From positions 1 through 28,651 of IMG/VR virus record IMGVR_UViG_3300006922_000129: DNA of 28,651 nucleotides; one strand, given 5' to 3'. The notes under the pieces were generated by a model. The model ran no database searches and was not told the origin of the DNA. It saw only the letters and a list, made by a program, of their open reading frames with translations. Position 1 is the first letter of the stretch. The number at the start of each line of letters is the position of its first letter. A program made the position numbers and the translations under genes. Source of the DNA: a virus. Below are positions 6,416-14,451 of this stretch, one piece after another.

Positions 6416-6936
6416 TTGTCTATTACCATTAATATTTTTTGTTGCTTTTGAAATGCGTTTACAACTACATTTCCTTCTATGTTCTTAGTGACCTTTTCAG
6501 TCCACCAATCCTTACCTTCAATTATCAAATGTGCATTACGACCATCTGGTAATGTTTTGATTGCTTCTCTTGTATCAATTAACAAGAACGCACTCTTTCT
6601 AAACAATGTATTAATATGCTGTAACACATTGTCAATCATTTGTGGTTCAATGTGTTCAAGTACATCTGTACACATCAGCAAGTCTGTTGCGAACTCAGGT
6701 ATTTGTTTATACTCAACTACACCTGGATCATAACCTTGCAGTTCACACTCCGGATAACGTTTGCCAATTTCTTTCATGACGTTACCTTTGCCACAACCGT
6801 AATCAGTTAAACTCTGAGGCTTCCATTTATCAATCCATTCATTAAGTCCTTTGTACTTTCCAGCACTGCCAAAACTTGACTTGAGCTGGTGTAACTTTCT
6901 TAATTGGTTTTGATAATGTTCAGAGTACAACTTCAT
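6412..6936 (-). CDS. Class I SAM-dependent methyltransferase
   Basis: The 174-residue product carries motif I DYGCGKGN at residues 45-52, an acidic ribose-binding position D70 (LQGYDPG), and motif IV-like CTDVLEHIEP at 89-98, the standard order for a Rossmann methyltransferase. The LEHIEP signature is typical of small-molecule and UbiE/Coq5-like members. The C-terminal part (about 130-170) lacks a long cap domain, so the substrate pocket is small. Target is unknown. Its ATG overlaps the stop of the small upstream gene. Confidence 0.8.
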   Translation of the reverse strand: MKLYSEHYQNQLRKLHQLKSSFGSAGKYKGLNEWIDKWKPQSLTDYGCGKGNVMKEIGKRYPECELQGYDPGVVEYKQIPEFATDLLMCTDVLEHIEPQMIDNVLQHINTLFRKSAFLLIDTREAIKTLPDGRNAHLIIEGKDWWTEKVTKNIEGNVVVNAFQKQQKILMVIDK

Positions 6937-7115
6937 TCAGCAAAACCTCCTGGGGGTACTAAGTCAGGCGTAATACAATGTAGTGCTACGTATCCTGGAT
7001 ACAGATTGTTTGCTGTAGCAATACCTTGCTCACAGTTTGCGAACTCGCCCACCTTAACAATATCCCATGGCATATACGCCACGGTCATCCAAACATACAC
7101 TACAAATGCATTCAT
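6933..7115 (-). CDS. Small hypothetical protein with hydrophobic N-terminus
   Basis: The 60-residue product has a hydrophobic, aromatic start (MNAFVVYVWMTVAYMPWDIV) and a polar remainder with C28 and C47 (GYVALHCITP). It may be membrane-associated or simply a small beta protein; I do not recognise a family, although similar small YPGY...LHC proteins occur, to my recollection, in marine phages. It is held in place by ATGA-type overlap with the methyltransferase and by overlap of its ATG with the stop of the gene before it, which supports translation. Confidence 0.6.
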   Translation of the reverse strand: MNAFVVYVWMTVAYMPWDIVKVGEFANCEQGIATANNLYPGYVALHCITPDLVPPGGFAE

Positions 7116-7621
7116 TAAAATAATTCTCCATAGTCAATTGTTTCAATTTGTCTTGATACATCTTTAATAAAAAATGCACACAATGGATTAGGTCCATCTT
7201 CAATTGGTACACTTAATAATTGTCCGTTCTTAGTTTTAGGTACATGCCATTTAACATCATTGTAGAAGTTTGTAACTTTTAAACTTCCAAAGTCTGGCTT
7301 GTAACTCTTTAGTGGATTAAAAACAAATGCTTCAAATCCCCTGTCGTTAATACTTGTTAGTGGTAGAATCTCAAGATCGTTTCCAGTCTCAGAGTCTCCT
7401 ACTGCAATATGCCAGTCAAGTGGCATACTAATTTCTTTGCCGTTAATCTCCATAACAATCGCCGGCGAACTAAAACTTTCTAAAAATATTAGAGGTATAA
7501 AAAAGAAATCAGGATTTTGAGGATCGCTGTTATCTAATACACTGAATCTAATATCTTCTTCAATCTGTTCTGGCAGGTTGTTAAGTGAAAAGGCTTTGTT
7601 ATCTAATGTTAATATATTCAT
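7115..7621 (-). CDS. Conserved phage protein beside uvsW, function unknown
   Basis: The 168-residue product has a beta-rich, neutral-to-acidic sequence with FIPLIFLESFSSPAIVMEI at residues about 40-58, MPLDWHIAVGDSETGNDLEI at 66-85 and a C-terminus IDYGELF. No domain is recognised. The hydrophobic-acidic C-terminal tip is reminiscent of sliding-clamp-binding tails seen on T4 gp43, gp33 and gp55, but this is a weak resemblance. It lies 10 bases downstream of uvsW and has its own ATG overlapping the downstream stop, so it is probably in the same transcript as uvsW. Confidence 0.65.
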   Translation of the reverse strand: MNILTLDNKAFSLNNLPEQIEEDIRFSVLDNSDPQNPDFFFIPLIFLESFSSPAIVMEINGKEISMPLDWHIAVGDSETGNDLEILPLTSINDRGFEAFVFNPLKSYKPDFGSLKVTNFYNDVKWHVPKTKNGQLLSVPIEDGPNPLCAFFIKDVSRQIETIDYGELF

Positions 7622-7631
7622 GTAGTTTCCT

Positions 7632-9092
7632 TTATTTTTGCCAATCTACTTTCTCAATCGTAAACGGATATTCTGCTTCTTTGTAAAACTTCTTACGTGA
7701 TGTTAAGTGTCTCTTTGCATATTTGCATGTAGACGTAACGTCCCATATCTGTACAAAGTCCTTGTCTTGTGCCTTTCTTATGCCTCTGCCAATTGATTGA
7801 ATTACTCGGACAAAACTCTTGCCTGGCTCAAGTAATATTAAATTAAAGATACGTGGTATGTTAATACCCACAGCCGCAACACCATATGTTGCAATAATAA
7901 TTTTGTTTGTACCTTCTTTAATTTCATCGTATGCGTCTTTTCTATCTGCAAGTTTAACATCGCCTTTGACGAACACTGCCTCTGGAAGAAGACTTAATAA
8001 TTTTTCACCTGCTGATATTCTATCAACAAGTATTAGTGTGTTACCTGATTCTGAAACTGAATCTACCAACTTACCAATATATTCTAAACGACCTTCGTCT
8101 GTTGTTAGATACTTTAGTTCGCTTTGATAATCTCTGTGTGCTACTGTATCAATCATTTGTAATACATTAACATGACACTTACTCAATACACCTTTGTCTT
8201 GTAATTCTTTTGCACTGATGTTACCAATGACAGGACCTAAACTTGCAAGAATACTTTGAAACTCAAATTGTTCCTTAGGTATTGTTCCTGTTAGTCCCCA
8301 ACGTAACGGAGCATTCTTTAAATTTTGTGTTAGTAGTTTCTTAAGTACTTCTGCTTTTGCTTGGTGTACTTCGTCAATAATAATAGTTTTTACATCATCT
8401 AAAAACTCTGCAAGACTTAAAACACTTTGTCCATCTTTGTTACGTTTGTCAAGTATGTTTAAACTTTGCCAAGTACAAATAGTATGTGTTCTACCTAATT
8501 CTTTTCTATCACCAAAGTATACACCTACGTCTAATCCGCAGTTAACATAGTCTTCTTCTGTTTGTGTAACAAGTGATTTGTTAGGAACAATAACTAACGT
8601 CCGACCAAGTTTTTCTGTAATGTGTGATAGACATGCAGTAATGATTGTCTTACCTGCACCAGTTGCAACTTCTTGTAATGCTTGTGGATTATCTAAGAAG
8701 TTATTAATTGTTTCTACTTGATAGTCACGTAATACAATAGGTTCTCCTTCTGCAGGATGTCCTTTAGGCCAACTCTTTGCCGCAAAATAGTTTTCGTCAA
8801 TCTTACTAAATTTTAAATTATGTGTTTCTCTATTGTCTTTAATTTCTGCAACTTCAACACCTTGTTCAGTTAATACTTGTAGTACAACATCAAGATGATT
8901 AATGTAACCACTACCACCTAAGCCAAAGAATCCTACAGTTCCGTCCCAACGACCTAACTTGTATTGTGGCAAGTAACGTGCATACGGAACTTGAAACTTT
9001 AACTTGTTTGCAATCTTTCTACGTACATCAACAGACAAGTTTTCAACTTTAAAGTTAACTTCGTCGTGTATTACTATTCTACAACTGCTCAT
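7632..9092 (-). CDS. uvsW: UvsW-like SF2 DNA/RNA helicase
   Basis: The 486-residue product matches T4 UvsW in size and layout: an N-terminal DNA-binding region (about 1-110), then a helicase core with Q-motif-like LRDYQVETI, Walker A TGAGKT at 144-149, DEVH at 240-243, motif III LTGT at 267-270, and motif VI QSIGRGIRK at 432-440. UvsW unwinds branched recombination intermediates and R-loops and drives branch migration, helping the switch from origin to recombination-dependent replication. All core motifs are intact. Its ATG overlaps the stop of the upstream gene by four bases. Two promoter candidates lie upstream: one before that gene and one within it. Confidence 0.95.
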   Translation of the reverse strand: MSSCRIVIHDEVNFKVENLSVDVRRKIANKLKFQVPYARYLPQYKLGRWDGTVGFFGLGGSGYINHLDVVLQVLTEQGVEVAEIKDNRETHNLKFSKIDENYFAAKSWPKGHPAEGEPIVLRDYQVETINNFLDNPQALQEVATGAGKTIITACLSHITEKLGRTLVIVPNKSLVTQTEEDYVNCGLDVGVYFGDRKELGRTHTICTWQSLNILDKRNKDGQSVLSLAEFLDDVKTIIIDEVHQAKAEVLKKLLTQNLKNAPLRWGLTGTIPKEQFEFQSILASLGPVIGNISAKELQDKGVLSKCHVNVLQMIDTVAHRDYQSELKYLTTDEGRLEYIGKLVDSVSESGNTLILVDRISAGEKLLSLLPEAVFVKGDVKLADRKDAYDEIKEGTNKIIIATYGVAAVGINIPRIFNLILLEPGKSFVRVIQSIGRGIRKAQDKDFVQIWDVTSTCKYAKRHLTSRKKFYKEAEYPFTIEKVDWQK

Positions 9093-10354
9093 ATAGTCTG
9101 CACTCCCGTTGTGTATGTTGTGTCACGGTGTCTTGTGTATGTTGATATCATACTGTCTTCTACTGTCCAAAATAATTTCAAATCAAATCTTTCTACGTAT
9201 TCTCTTGCGTATGAGTGTGAACCTCTTGAGTCACCAAGTGATAGTACACATACTGGATCCCAATTAGACTTTATAATAGGCTTTGTTATTTTCTTTCGAT
9301 TAGCAACGACAAGTTTTGTCTTACTGCTTATATTATTATTTAATCCCTTGTCCCTGATGAATTGGTTAAATTCACCATTGTTCTTATTGTCCAATCTAAA
9401 CATAACGGATATTTCTTCGTTTGCCAAAAACCCATTACATGCATTATAAATCATACTCAAATGATCTGATGCCACTTCAGGATCAATAAGCATGATGCAT
9501 GGGAACCGGTTCAGTTCGTTTAAAGATTCTAATACTTGATTCAATGGCCATTCCGTTGATCTAATAAACACTGAACTATTTTTTCTATCCAATAACTTGT
9601 GTGTCAGTGTTGAAAGATCCTGCGGAAATGTAAAGTCTGGAAAACGATGTAGTCCATACAAATAGCGTCTATCCCAAAGTTCAAGTAGTGACTCGTTAGG
9701 ATTAGGATATCTTGCTGATAATTTTTCTACCAAACTAACATTCATATTTTCAAATTTGTTTTCATATATACCTGGAACAATCTTATCTTTGTTCATAGTA
9801 AATTCTACAAGTTCATTATAATATAATTGTACGTCTGTGTCAACATCAAACTGCTCTTTAAATTTATTTGCAACAGTTACAACCTTATAAACATTCTGTT
9901 CATTTGCTAAAAAGTTGTGTGTATGTTTTTCGTAAAAGTATTCATCTTTGCTTATTAGATCATTATTTTTAAGATCGTTGACGTGTTCAATAACTTGATT
10001 ACTAAATGGAAACCTAATGCTTACAAAGGTACCGTTTGGAGTTTCAACAAACTTAACCCAATGGCTTTTGTCTACTTTTCTATAAGGCTCTCTAATTTCA
10101 TCGACGTGTTTAGTAATATCAATACCTTGATCTGTAAACTGTTCAGTGTAATATTCGAGCAATAACTTTTTAACAAGTTCGTGTTGCTTTTGTGTTAAGG
10201 CAGAACCTTTGAACACTTGATGTCCAATACTGTTTAATACTTTTGAGTTATCAACATGTAATTGAAAGCATTTATCTTTCCAATGCTTACCCGGCAGGAC
10301 TGTTAATCCTACAAGTGCTTCTAATAAATCTTCAATTTTGTAATCGTGGTTCAT
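9089..10354 (-). CDS. Conserved DNA-metabolism-linked protein upstream of uvsW
   Basis: The 421-residue product has no complete known domain that I can name. Residues about 45-70 (VFKGSALTQKQHELVKKLLL) and 100-130 (SHWVKFVE and FVSIRFPFSNQVIEHVNDL) recall the N-terminal substrate-recognition segments that precede the motor in phage and HARP-type SF2 helicases. No Walker A or B is present. The C-terminal part (DPEVASDHLSMIYNACNGFL, later DPVCVLSLGDSRGSHS) could be a degenerate Rossmann-like lobe. It is translationally coupled to uvsW (ATGA). A partner or loading factor for UvsW is a fair guess. AGGAATC precedes ATG 10354. The coding call is firm. Confidence 0.7.
   Translation of the reverse strand: MNHDYKIEDLLEALVGLTVLPGKHWKDKCFQLHVDNSKVLNSIGHQVFKGSALTQKQHELVKKLLLEYYTEQFTDQGIDITKHVDEIREPYRKVDKSHWVKFVETPNGTFVSIRFPFSNQVIEHVNDLKNNDLISKDEYFYEKHTHNFLANEQNVYKVVTVANKFKEQFDVDTDVQLYYNELVEFTMNKDKIVPGIYENKFENMNVSLVEKLSARYPNPNESLLELWDRRYLYGLHRFPDFTFPQDLSTLTHKLLDRKNSSVFIRSTEWPLNQVLESLNELNRFPCIMLIDPEVASDHLSMIYNACNGFLANEEISVMFRLDNKNNGEFNQFIRDKGLNNNISSKTKLVVANRKKITKPIIKSNWDPVCVLSLGDSRGSHSYAREYVERFDLKLFWTVEDSMISTYTRHRDTTYTTGVQTI
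9815..9843 (-). promoter_or_regulatory. Perfect-consensus sigma70 promoter inside a coding sequence
   Basis: TTGACA (9843-9838), a 17-base spacer and TATAAT (9820-9815) match the consensus at all 12 positions within the 421-codon gene. The predicted start is near 9808. An in-frame ATG at 9796 follows by 12 bases, without a clear ribosome site. It could drive uvsW or a truncated product. Its function is untested. Confidence 0.5.
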
Positions 10355-10379
10355 TTGTGATTCCTAAACTTATAATAGC

Positions 10380-10408
10380 ATTATACAGTATTATAATTCA
10401 GAAGTCAA
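10380..10408 (-). promoter_or_regulatory. Strong sigma70 promoter for the uvsW operon
   Basis: TTGACT (10408-10403) and TATAAT (10385-10380) are separated by 17 bases, 11 of 12 consensus positions. The -35 box lies in the last codons of the upstream glycosyltransferase-like gene and the -10 in the 36-base gap. Predicted start is near 10373, giving a short leader with AGGAATC before ATG 10354. This is the only larger intergenic gap in this part of the map. Confidence 0.65.
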
Positions 10409-11221
10409 GTGTTTTATTGGGATTCCTTGAGATATTTCCGGCACACTCCATTCTGTGTATGCCAAATTGTTGAGCCACTGCGTTCTATCATGCAGTTTAG
10501 GATCGTTTATATTTTTTAAATCTTTTATACTAACGTCCCATGCAAGGCTACTTGGGCCAGTGTATACAGGTATGCCAGCCATTACTGCTTGAGTTGCAGG
10601 ATTACTTGACCAATTTACTACAGCATATACATCATCAAATTCTAAATCAAAATCATCATATGTGCCTGGTATTTGTTTTGGTGCTTGTACTGTTATGCCT
10701 GGAATGTTGATTTTACAACGTGGGTGTGGTCGGATAATTATTTCTTTGTCCGTATATGCTCGTATGGCGTTTACCATGTTACTTACCCATTGATTGATAG
10801 CAGGCATGTTAACCCATTGTTCGCTTTTATCATGCTGAGTACAAATTACAATCTTACTGCCGTCAGTGTTCCATGGTTTAAGTTCAAGTCCAAACTGTGT
10901 AGCACGGTCAGAATTATTATTGCCTTTAGGAAATGTAGCATCTCTGTTAATACCATTAATGCCTACCTTCCATGTAGTGCCTCTGAACAATGCACCTACT
11001 TCAAGTACAATAACTTTTTTATGTTGTTTTATAAATGTGTCCCACACGTTTTTGTTTGCTGACATTCTACCATGCCATAGTACACTCCATATAACAGCAA
11101 CATCGGCATTCATGTCATTGTACACAACTTCATGTCCTAAGTGTGCTACGCCATTAGCAAATGCTTCAAAGACAGGCTTTGAATTTAATGCACCATTGTG
11201 TGTAAACAAACCAAACTTCAC
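10391..11221 (-). CDS. Capsule-type GT-B glycosyltransferase-like protein, paralogue A
   Basis: The 276-residue product resembles the C-terminal nucleotide-sugar-binding half of capsule glycosyltransferases of the KpsC/KpsS type. Visible marks are IIIRPHPR (R164-P167), WSSNPATQAVMAGIPV (S205 to about 219), and a C-terminal WLNNLAYTEWSVPEI shared with three other genes in this window. It lacks a clear separate N-terminal Rossmann domain of usual length. It pairs most closely with the gene at 12224-13147 through a common KPW...CQ/CTQ...RxHP layout. The start is GTG 11221, overlapping the previous stop as GTGA, with GGAAAG seven bases upstream. Sugar donor and acceptor are unknown. Confidence 0.6.
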   Translation of the reverse strand: MKFGLFTHNGALNSKPVFEAFANGVAHLGHEVVYNDMNADVAVIWSVLWHGRMSANKNVWDTFIKQHKKVIVLEVGALFRGTTWKVGINGINRDATFPKGNNNSDRATQFGLELKPWNTDGSKIVICTQHDKSEQWVNMPAINQWVSNMVNAIRAYTDKEIIIRPHPRCKINIPGITVQAPKQIPGTYDDFDLEFDDVYAVVNWSSNPATQAVMAGIPVYTGPSSLAWDVSIKDLKNINDPKLHDRTQWLNNLAYTEWSVPEISQGIPIKHLTSEL

Positions 11222-12042
11222 TTGGCATCTTTCCAGTATTCTTCTTTGCGTACTCTAAATAAATCTTGAAGTTTACTTTTGCCTACTTGCTTACGAGCAC
11301 CTTTGAGATGATCAAAGTATGCACCAAGTTCTGTGTTAATCAAAGGATGTCCTTCACCTTTAACAAGATGTCCACTAAGGTCTGTAATGTTAGAGTGTTG
11401 TACTCTAATCTTCTTTAACACTTCGTCAAATACATAACTGTCATGCCATTCTTCCATTTTGAATATACCGTTGTCTGCATCTTCGTAGACACGTTCAAAC
11501 TCTTTAAGAAAATCAATAGCACCTTGTTGTTTGATATACAACGCATAGAAACCACACTCAGGCCATTTTCTACCACGTCCTAAATATGCTAACCAGTTTT
11601 GTTCTGGAAAGAAACTTACAAGTTTGTCTTGTGTAATAGGACTATGACAAACAGTATCGCCGTCAATCCATATTACTAAATCGTATTCTGTTTGCTTACA
11701 TGCATCATACACTGCATACACTTTGTTTGCAAATCTAATAGCGTCCCACTTAAACTTTTTATGCCAATCCTTTGGTCGTCTTGCTTTGATTTCTGGAGGA
11801 CATATACCATTTGCTTTAGGCTCGTCTTTCCATTTTTCTTTGAAAGCATTTAATTTTGGTAGCACTGCTTTTGCATCTACAATTTGTATTCTTTCAGGCT
11901 GTGGATTAGTAGGTGTACAATTTTCTGTGTACACAATTAAATCAATTTGCTTATCTACGTTTTGTGCAAACGTATCTATAAAACGCTGTCCATACAACTC
12001 CATACCTTCTTGATGGAATGTTGTTAATGCTAATATTTTCAT
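11218..12042 (-). CDS. GT-A type glycosyltransferase
   Basis: The 274-residue product starts with a Rossmann-like strand (MKILALTTF) and has a D-x-D metal motif in LVIWIDGDT (D127, D129), the hallmark of GT-A nucleotide-sugar transferases. The following ENWLAYLGRG and a conserved WHDSYVFDEV segment near residue 200 fit an acceptor/catalytic region. Similar proteins are common in marine T4-like phages. Family placement within GT-A is not certain. It lies between two capsule-type GT-B-like genes, and its stop is overlapped by the GTG of the next gene, so the two are probably coexpressed. Confidence 0.75.
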   Translation of the reverse strand: MKILALTTFHQEGMELYGQRFIDTFAQNVDKQIDLIVYTENCTPTNPQPERIQIVDAKAVLPKLNAFKEKWKDEPKANGICPPEIKARRPKDWHKKFKWDAIRFANKVYAVYDACKQTEYDLVIWIDGDTVCHSPITQDKLVSFFPEQNWLAYLGRGRKWPECGFYALYIKQQGAIDFLKEFERVYEDADNGIFKMEEWHDSYVFDEVLKKIRVQHSNITDLSGHLVKGEGHPLINTELGAYFDHLKGARKQVGKSKLQDLFRVRKEEYWKDAK

Positions 12043-12047
12043 TACTC

Positions 12048-12224
12048 TTAACCTTTATCTGTATTCTGTGTATATTTTAAAGCAGTTTTGCCTTTGTATC
12101 GTTTTCCACTATGAAATACATTTTCTCTTTGCCATGGCATTGCTTTATGATTTGGACACTTACATTGATATCTAAATGTAGCATCGCATTTTCTACAAAA
12201 TCTTGAATTAAGTCTACCATCCAT
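12048..12224 (-). CDS. Small zinc-ribbon-like protein
   Basis: The 58-residue product has a cluster of metal ligands, C10-x2-C13 and C21-x-C23-x2-H26 (FCRKCDATFRYQCKCPNH), then a basic tail. This could bind one zinc. The start is ATG 12224, which shares bases with the stop of the upstream gene as TAATG; a longer frame begins only at a TTG. GAGGAA lies about nine bases upstream. Function is unknown; nucleic-acid binding or a structural role are both possible. Confidence 0.6.
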   Translation of the reverse strand: MDGRLNSRFCRKCDATFRYQCKCPNHKAMPWQRENVFHSGKRYKGKTALKYTQNTDKG

Positions 12225-13147
12225 TATAAAAAATTCCTCATGTGTCTCCAACAACTACCGTCCTTTAGTTCTTGTAGTGTCCAATGGCATTGTGCAAGTT
12301 TCTCAAGCCATGGTCCTCTATCAAATTCTTCTGGTGTTGCAAGATATTTAAAATTATAGTTAGCAACATCTTTTGCTTGACTACGTCCTGGGTCTGTTAA
12401 GAAAATAGGAACACCTTGTATAGCGGCAATGATCGTTGGACTGCTGTTATGCCCAATACATAATCTTGCTCCTTGTAAATCATCAAATATAGATTTACTA
12501 TGACTAACGCCAACTTTTAGATCTCTTATCTGTGGCTCGTATGTGTCTTTGTGTTTGTCACCTGGATGGAATCTTACAATAATAGGAGCATCTATGTGTT
12601 CTCTAATACGTTCAACTGTTTGACGTAACCATTGTAATACATTTTGTCCTTGCATACTCCAACCGTTATTACGTTGACAACAAACTAAAATGTGTCCGTT
12701 GTTTTGTATTCTCCAAGGCTTAACTTCTATCTTTAATGCTGTTTTCATTTTCTGCCAACGCAATTTGTCGACATGTTCTGGGGAGTTACAGTACTCGCCT
12801 GTGTTGGCAAATATACCATCATAACTGTAACGGAGATATGTGTGACTGTTGTTCTTATCAAATGCAAGAAACAAATTACTGTCAACAATAATGCAACGCT
12901 TTCCACGTTTTAATTGATTGTCATAAACTTGTCTACGTAATTTTAAGTGTGGTGTTTGTTTACTGTTAGCATGTACAAAGCCTTGTATTACTGCAACGTC
13001 TGTGTCTATAGGATGATAAGAGTCAACAATTAATCCTCTGTCCCCTATAAGATTTACACCTTGAATAAAATTTTTAAGTAGTGCTGGCTTCTCTGGATTT
13101 GAATTCCCAGGAGGAATTACTTTCATATACGATGCAACTGTTAACAT
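12224..13147 (-). CDS. Capsule-type GT-B glycosyltransferase-like protein, paralogue B
   Basis: The 307-residue product is the longest of the four related genes. It shows VRFHPGDK (R192-P195), IGHNSSPTIIAAIQGVPIFL (about 231-250) and the shared C-terminal WLEKLAQCHWTLQELKDG. An early Rossmann-like segment TDVAVIQGFVHANSKQ is visible near 50-65. KPWR and CCQRNNGW mirror KPWN and CTQHDKSEQW in paralogue A, so A and B form one pair. GAGGAG precedes ATG 13147, which overlaps the stop of paralogue C. The donor is unknown; the RxHP and GxP motifs support a nucleotide-sugar-dependent transferase. Confidence 0.65.
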   Translation of the reverse strand: MLTVASYMKVIPPGNSNPEKPALLKNFIQGVNLIGDRGLIVDSYHPIDTDVAVIQGFVHANSKQTPHLKLRRQVYDNQLKRGKRCIIVDSNLFLAFDKNNSHTYLRYSYDGIFANTGEYCNSPEHVDKLRWQKMKTALKIEVKPWRIQNNGHILVCCQRNNGWSMQGQNVLQWLRQTVERIREHIDAPIIVRFHPGDKHKDTYEPQIRDLKVGVSHSKSIFDDLQGARLCIGHNSSPTIIAAIQGVPIFLTDPGRSQAKDVANYNFKYLATPEEFDRGPWLEKLAQCHWTLQELKDGSCWRHMRNFL

Positions 13148-13965
13148 AGATTAAACTCCTCTACAATATCTATTGCCCTGCCGTTACGCAGTTCTGTTGT
13201 TGTATAGTTACAATATGCTAACCAATTTTGCCACTGTAAAACTTTTTCTTCGTCTGCATAATAAGGATTTTCTATTTCAGCAATAGTCTTTGTACATAAC
13301 TCATCAGCCGCACCTGGTGCAAGTGCTACCGCAGGAACTCCTGTACTAATTGCTTCTGTTGCCGCAATACTATTGTATGTTACAACACAATGTATATTGT
13401 CGTTTATAAGTTGCATAGGTACACTAAATTCTCCTACACGTTCTCTACGTAATCCTTTATCACGAATAATAATTTCTCTGTCAGTATGTTTTTTAATCTC
13501 TTTTAATGTTTCATCTACCCATGTATCTCTATCAATGTTATAAAAATTACAAGGCTTTGCTGATGGAGTAACAACAAGGATAGGACCATCAGCCTTGCGC
13601 CAGCCTCGAAATCTAATATTGCTCATTGCCATAGGTATCTGTCTAAATCTATCATCTGGAAGATCATAACGTGGCGTCATGTGTTGCACGTTGTTCTTAA
13701 CTACACGATGATAGTCTTTGCGTTTGTTCAAGTTACCCATGTAACCTGTGTCAATATAAAAGTAATCACGCTTTTGCTTTTCACAAATGCGTATTGCTTT
13801 ACGTTCAGTCATACCTCTAATAACAAGGGGTGTTGTTGAGTTATCGTCCTTTAATACTTTGTGTCCTGTCGGCTCTACGTAGGTGAAAGATTCAGTTAGA
13901 CACTGAACAATCATATCGTCTGGATCAGTTACAAAGCACTTATCTCTTTTCTTAAATGTTACCAT
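13141..13965 (-). CDS. GT-B-like protein, paralogue C
   Basis: The 274-residue product keeps the family layout but has diverged in the basic motif: IIIRDKGL at 165-172 replaces the RPHP of paralogue A. VVTYNSIAATEAISTGVPAV at 194-213 corresponds to the donor-binding loop, and WQNWLAYCNYTTTELRNG to the common C-terminal motif. FYIDTGYMGNLNKRKDYHRV at about 69-88 is shared with paralogue D (FFHLDNGYIGNWNYKR), making C and D a second pair. AGGAG stands close to ATG 13965. Loss of the HP residues may change the donor or remove activity. It is separated from the upstream gene by 18 bases. Confidence 0.6.
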   Translation of the reverse strand: MVTFKKRDKCFVTDPDDMIVQCLTESFTYVEPTGHKVLKDDNSTTPLVIRGMTERKAIRICEKQKRDYFYIDTGYMGNLNKRKDYHRVVKNNVQHMTPRYDLPDDRFRQIPMAMSNIRFRGWRKADGPILVVTPSAKPCNFYNIDRDTWVDETLKEIKKHTDREIIIRDKGLRRERVGEFSVPMQLINDNIHCVVTYNSIAATEAISTGVPAVALAPGAADELCTKTIAEIENPYYADEEKVLQWQNWLAYCNYTTTELRNGRAIDIVEEFNLC

Positions 13966-13983
13966 ATGCTCCTGTTATTTTCC

Positions 13984-14451
13984 TTATAGTCTACTTCTTA
14001 ATGTTCTTCGTTTACTTACGTAATGGTTGAATTGGTCTTTATTATAGTTATTGTAGTAACCCTTCTTCTCTAACTCAAGACTGGCGTCATCAAGTTTTGT
14101 TATCTTTTGTATAAAGATCATTGTCCATTCATCATGAAATCCTAATAGCCAAATGTCTTTACCACGTTTGTTAAGACTATGATTCAATCCTTCAACAGCA
14201 CCTTCAAGATAATCTAATCCAAAAGGATTACGTACTGAATACACAATAACAACATCTTTCTCACCATCAAACTTTTCTATTTCTGTATTGACAATATCTA
14301 AAAACTCTGTATGGTCTGCTTCAACAAAAGACACCTTGTCATTAACAAATGTTGTTTTAGCATAAGGGCACGGAGATAAATTATTAAACTGTTCACTCAC
14401 TCTTGATAGTTGTCCGAATGCCCAGTCTTTAATTTTTTCCTGTATCGTCAT
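13984..14451 (-). CDS. DUF1415-like hypothetical protein
   Basis: The 155-residue product has a motif that recalls DUF1415: NNLSPCPYAKTTF near residues 23-35, then acidic VEADHTEFLDIV and DVVIVYSVRN, and WLLGFHDEW around 101-109. That family is uncharacterised. The resemblance is modest and from memory. The basic C-terminus (KRRTLRSRL) may touch nucleic acid or membranes. ATG 14451 lies 23 bases inside the end of the upstream glycosyltransferase gene, a typical coupled arrangement here. Confidence 0.5.
   Translation of the reverse strand: MTIQEKIKDWAFGQLSRVSEQFNNLSPCPYAKTTFVNDKVSFVEADHTEFLDIVNTEIEKFDGEKDVVIVYSVRNPFGLDYLEGAVEGLNHSLNKRGKDIWLLGFHDEWTMIFIQKITKLDDASLELEKKGYYNNYNKDQFNHYVSKRRTLRSRL

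Noticed and set aside
12223-12251. TATAAT overlapping the start of the zinc-ribbon gene
   Set aside because: The matching -35 (TTGGAG) is poor and the -10 overlaps the start codon.
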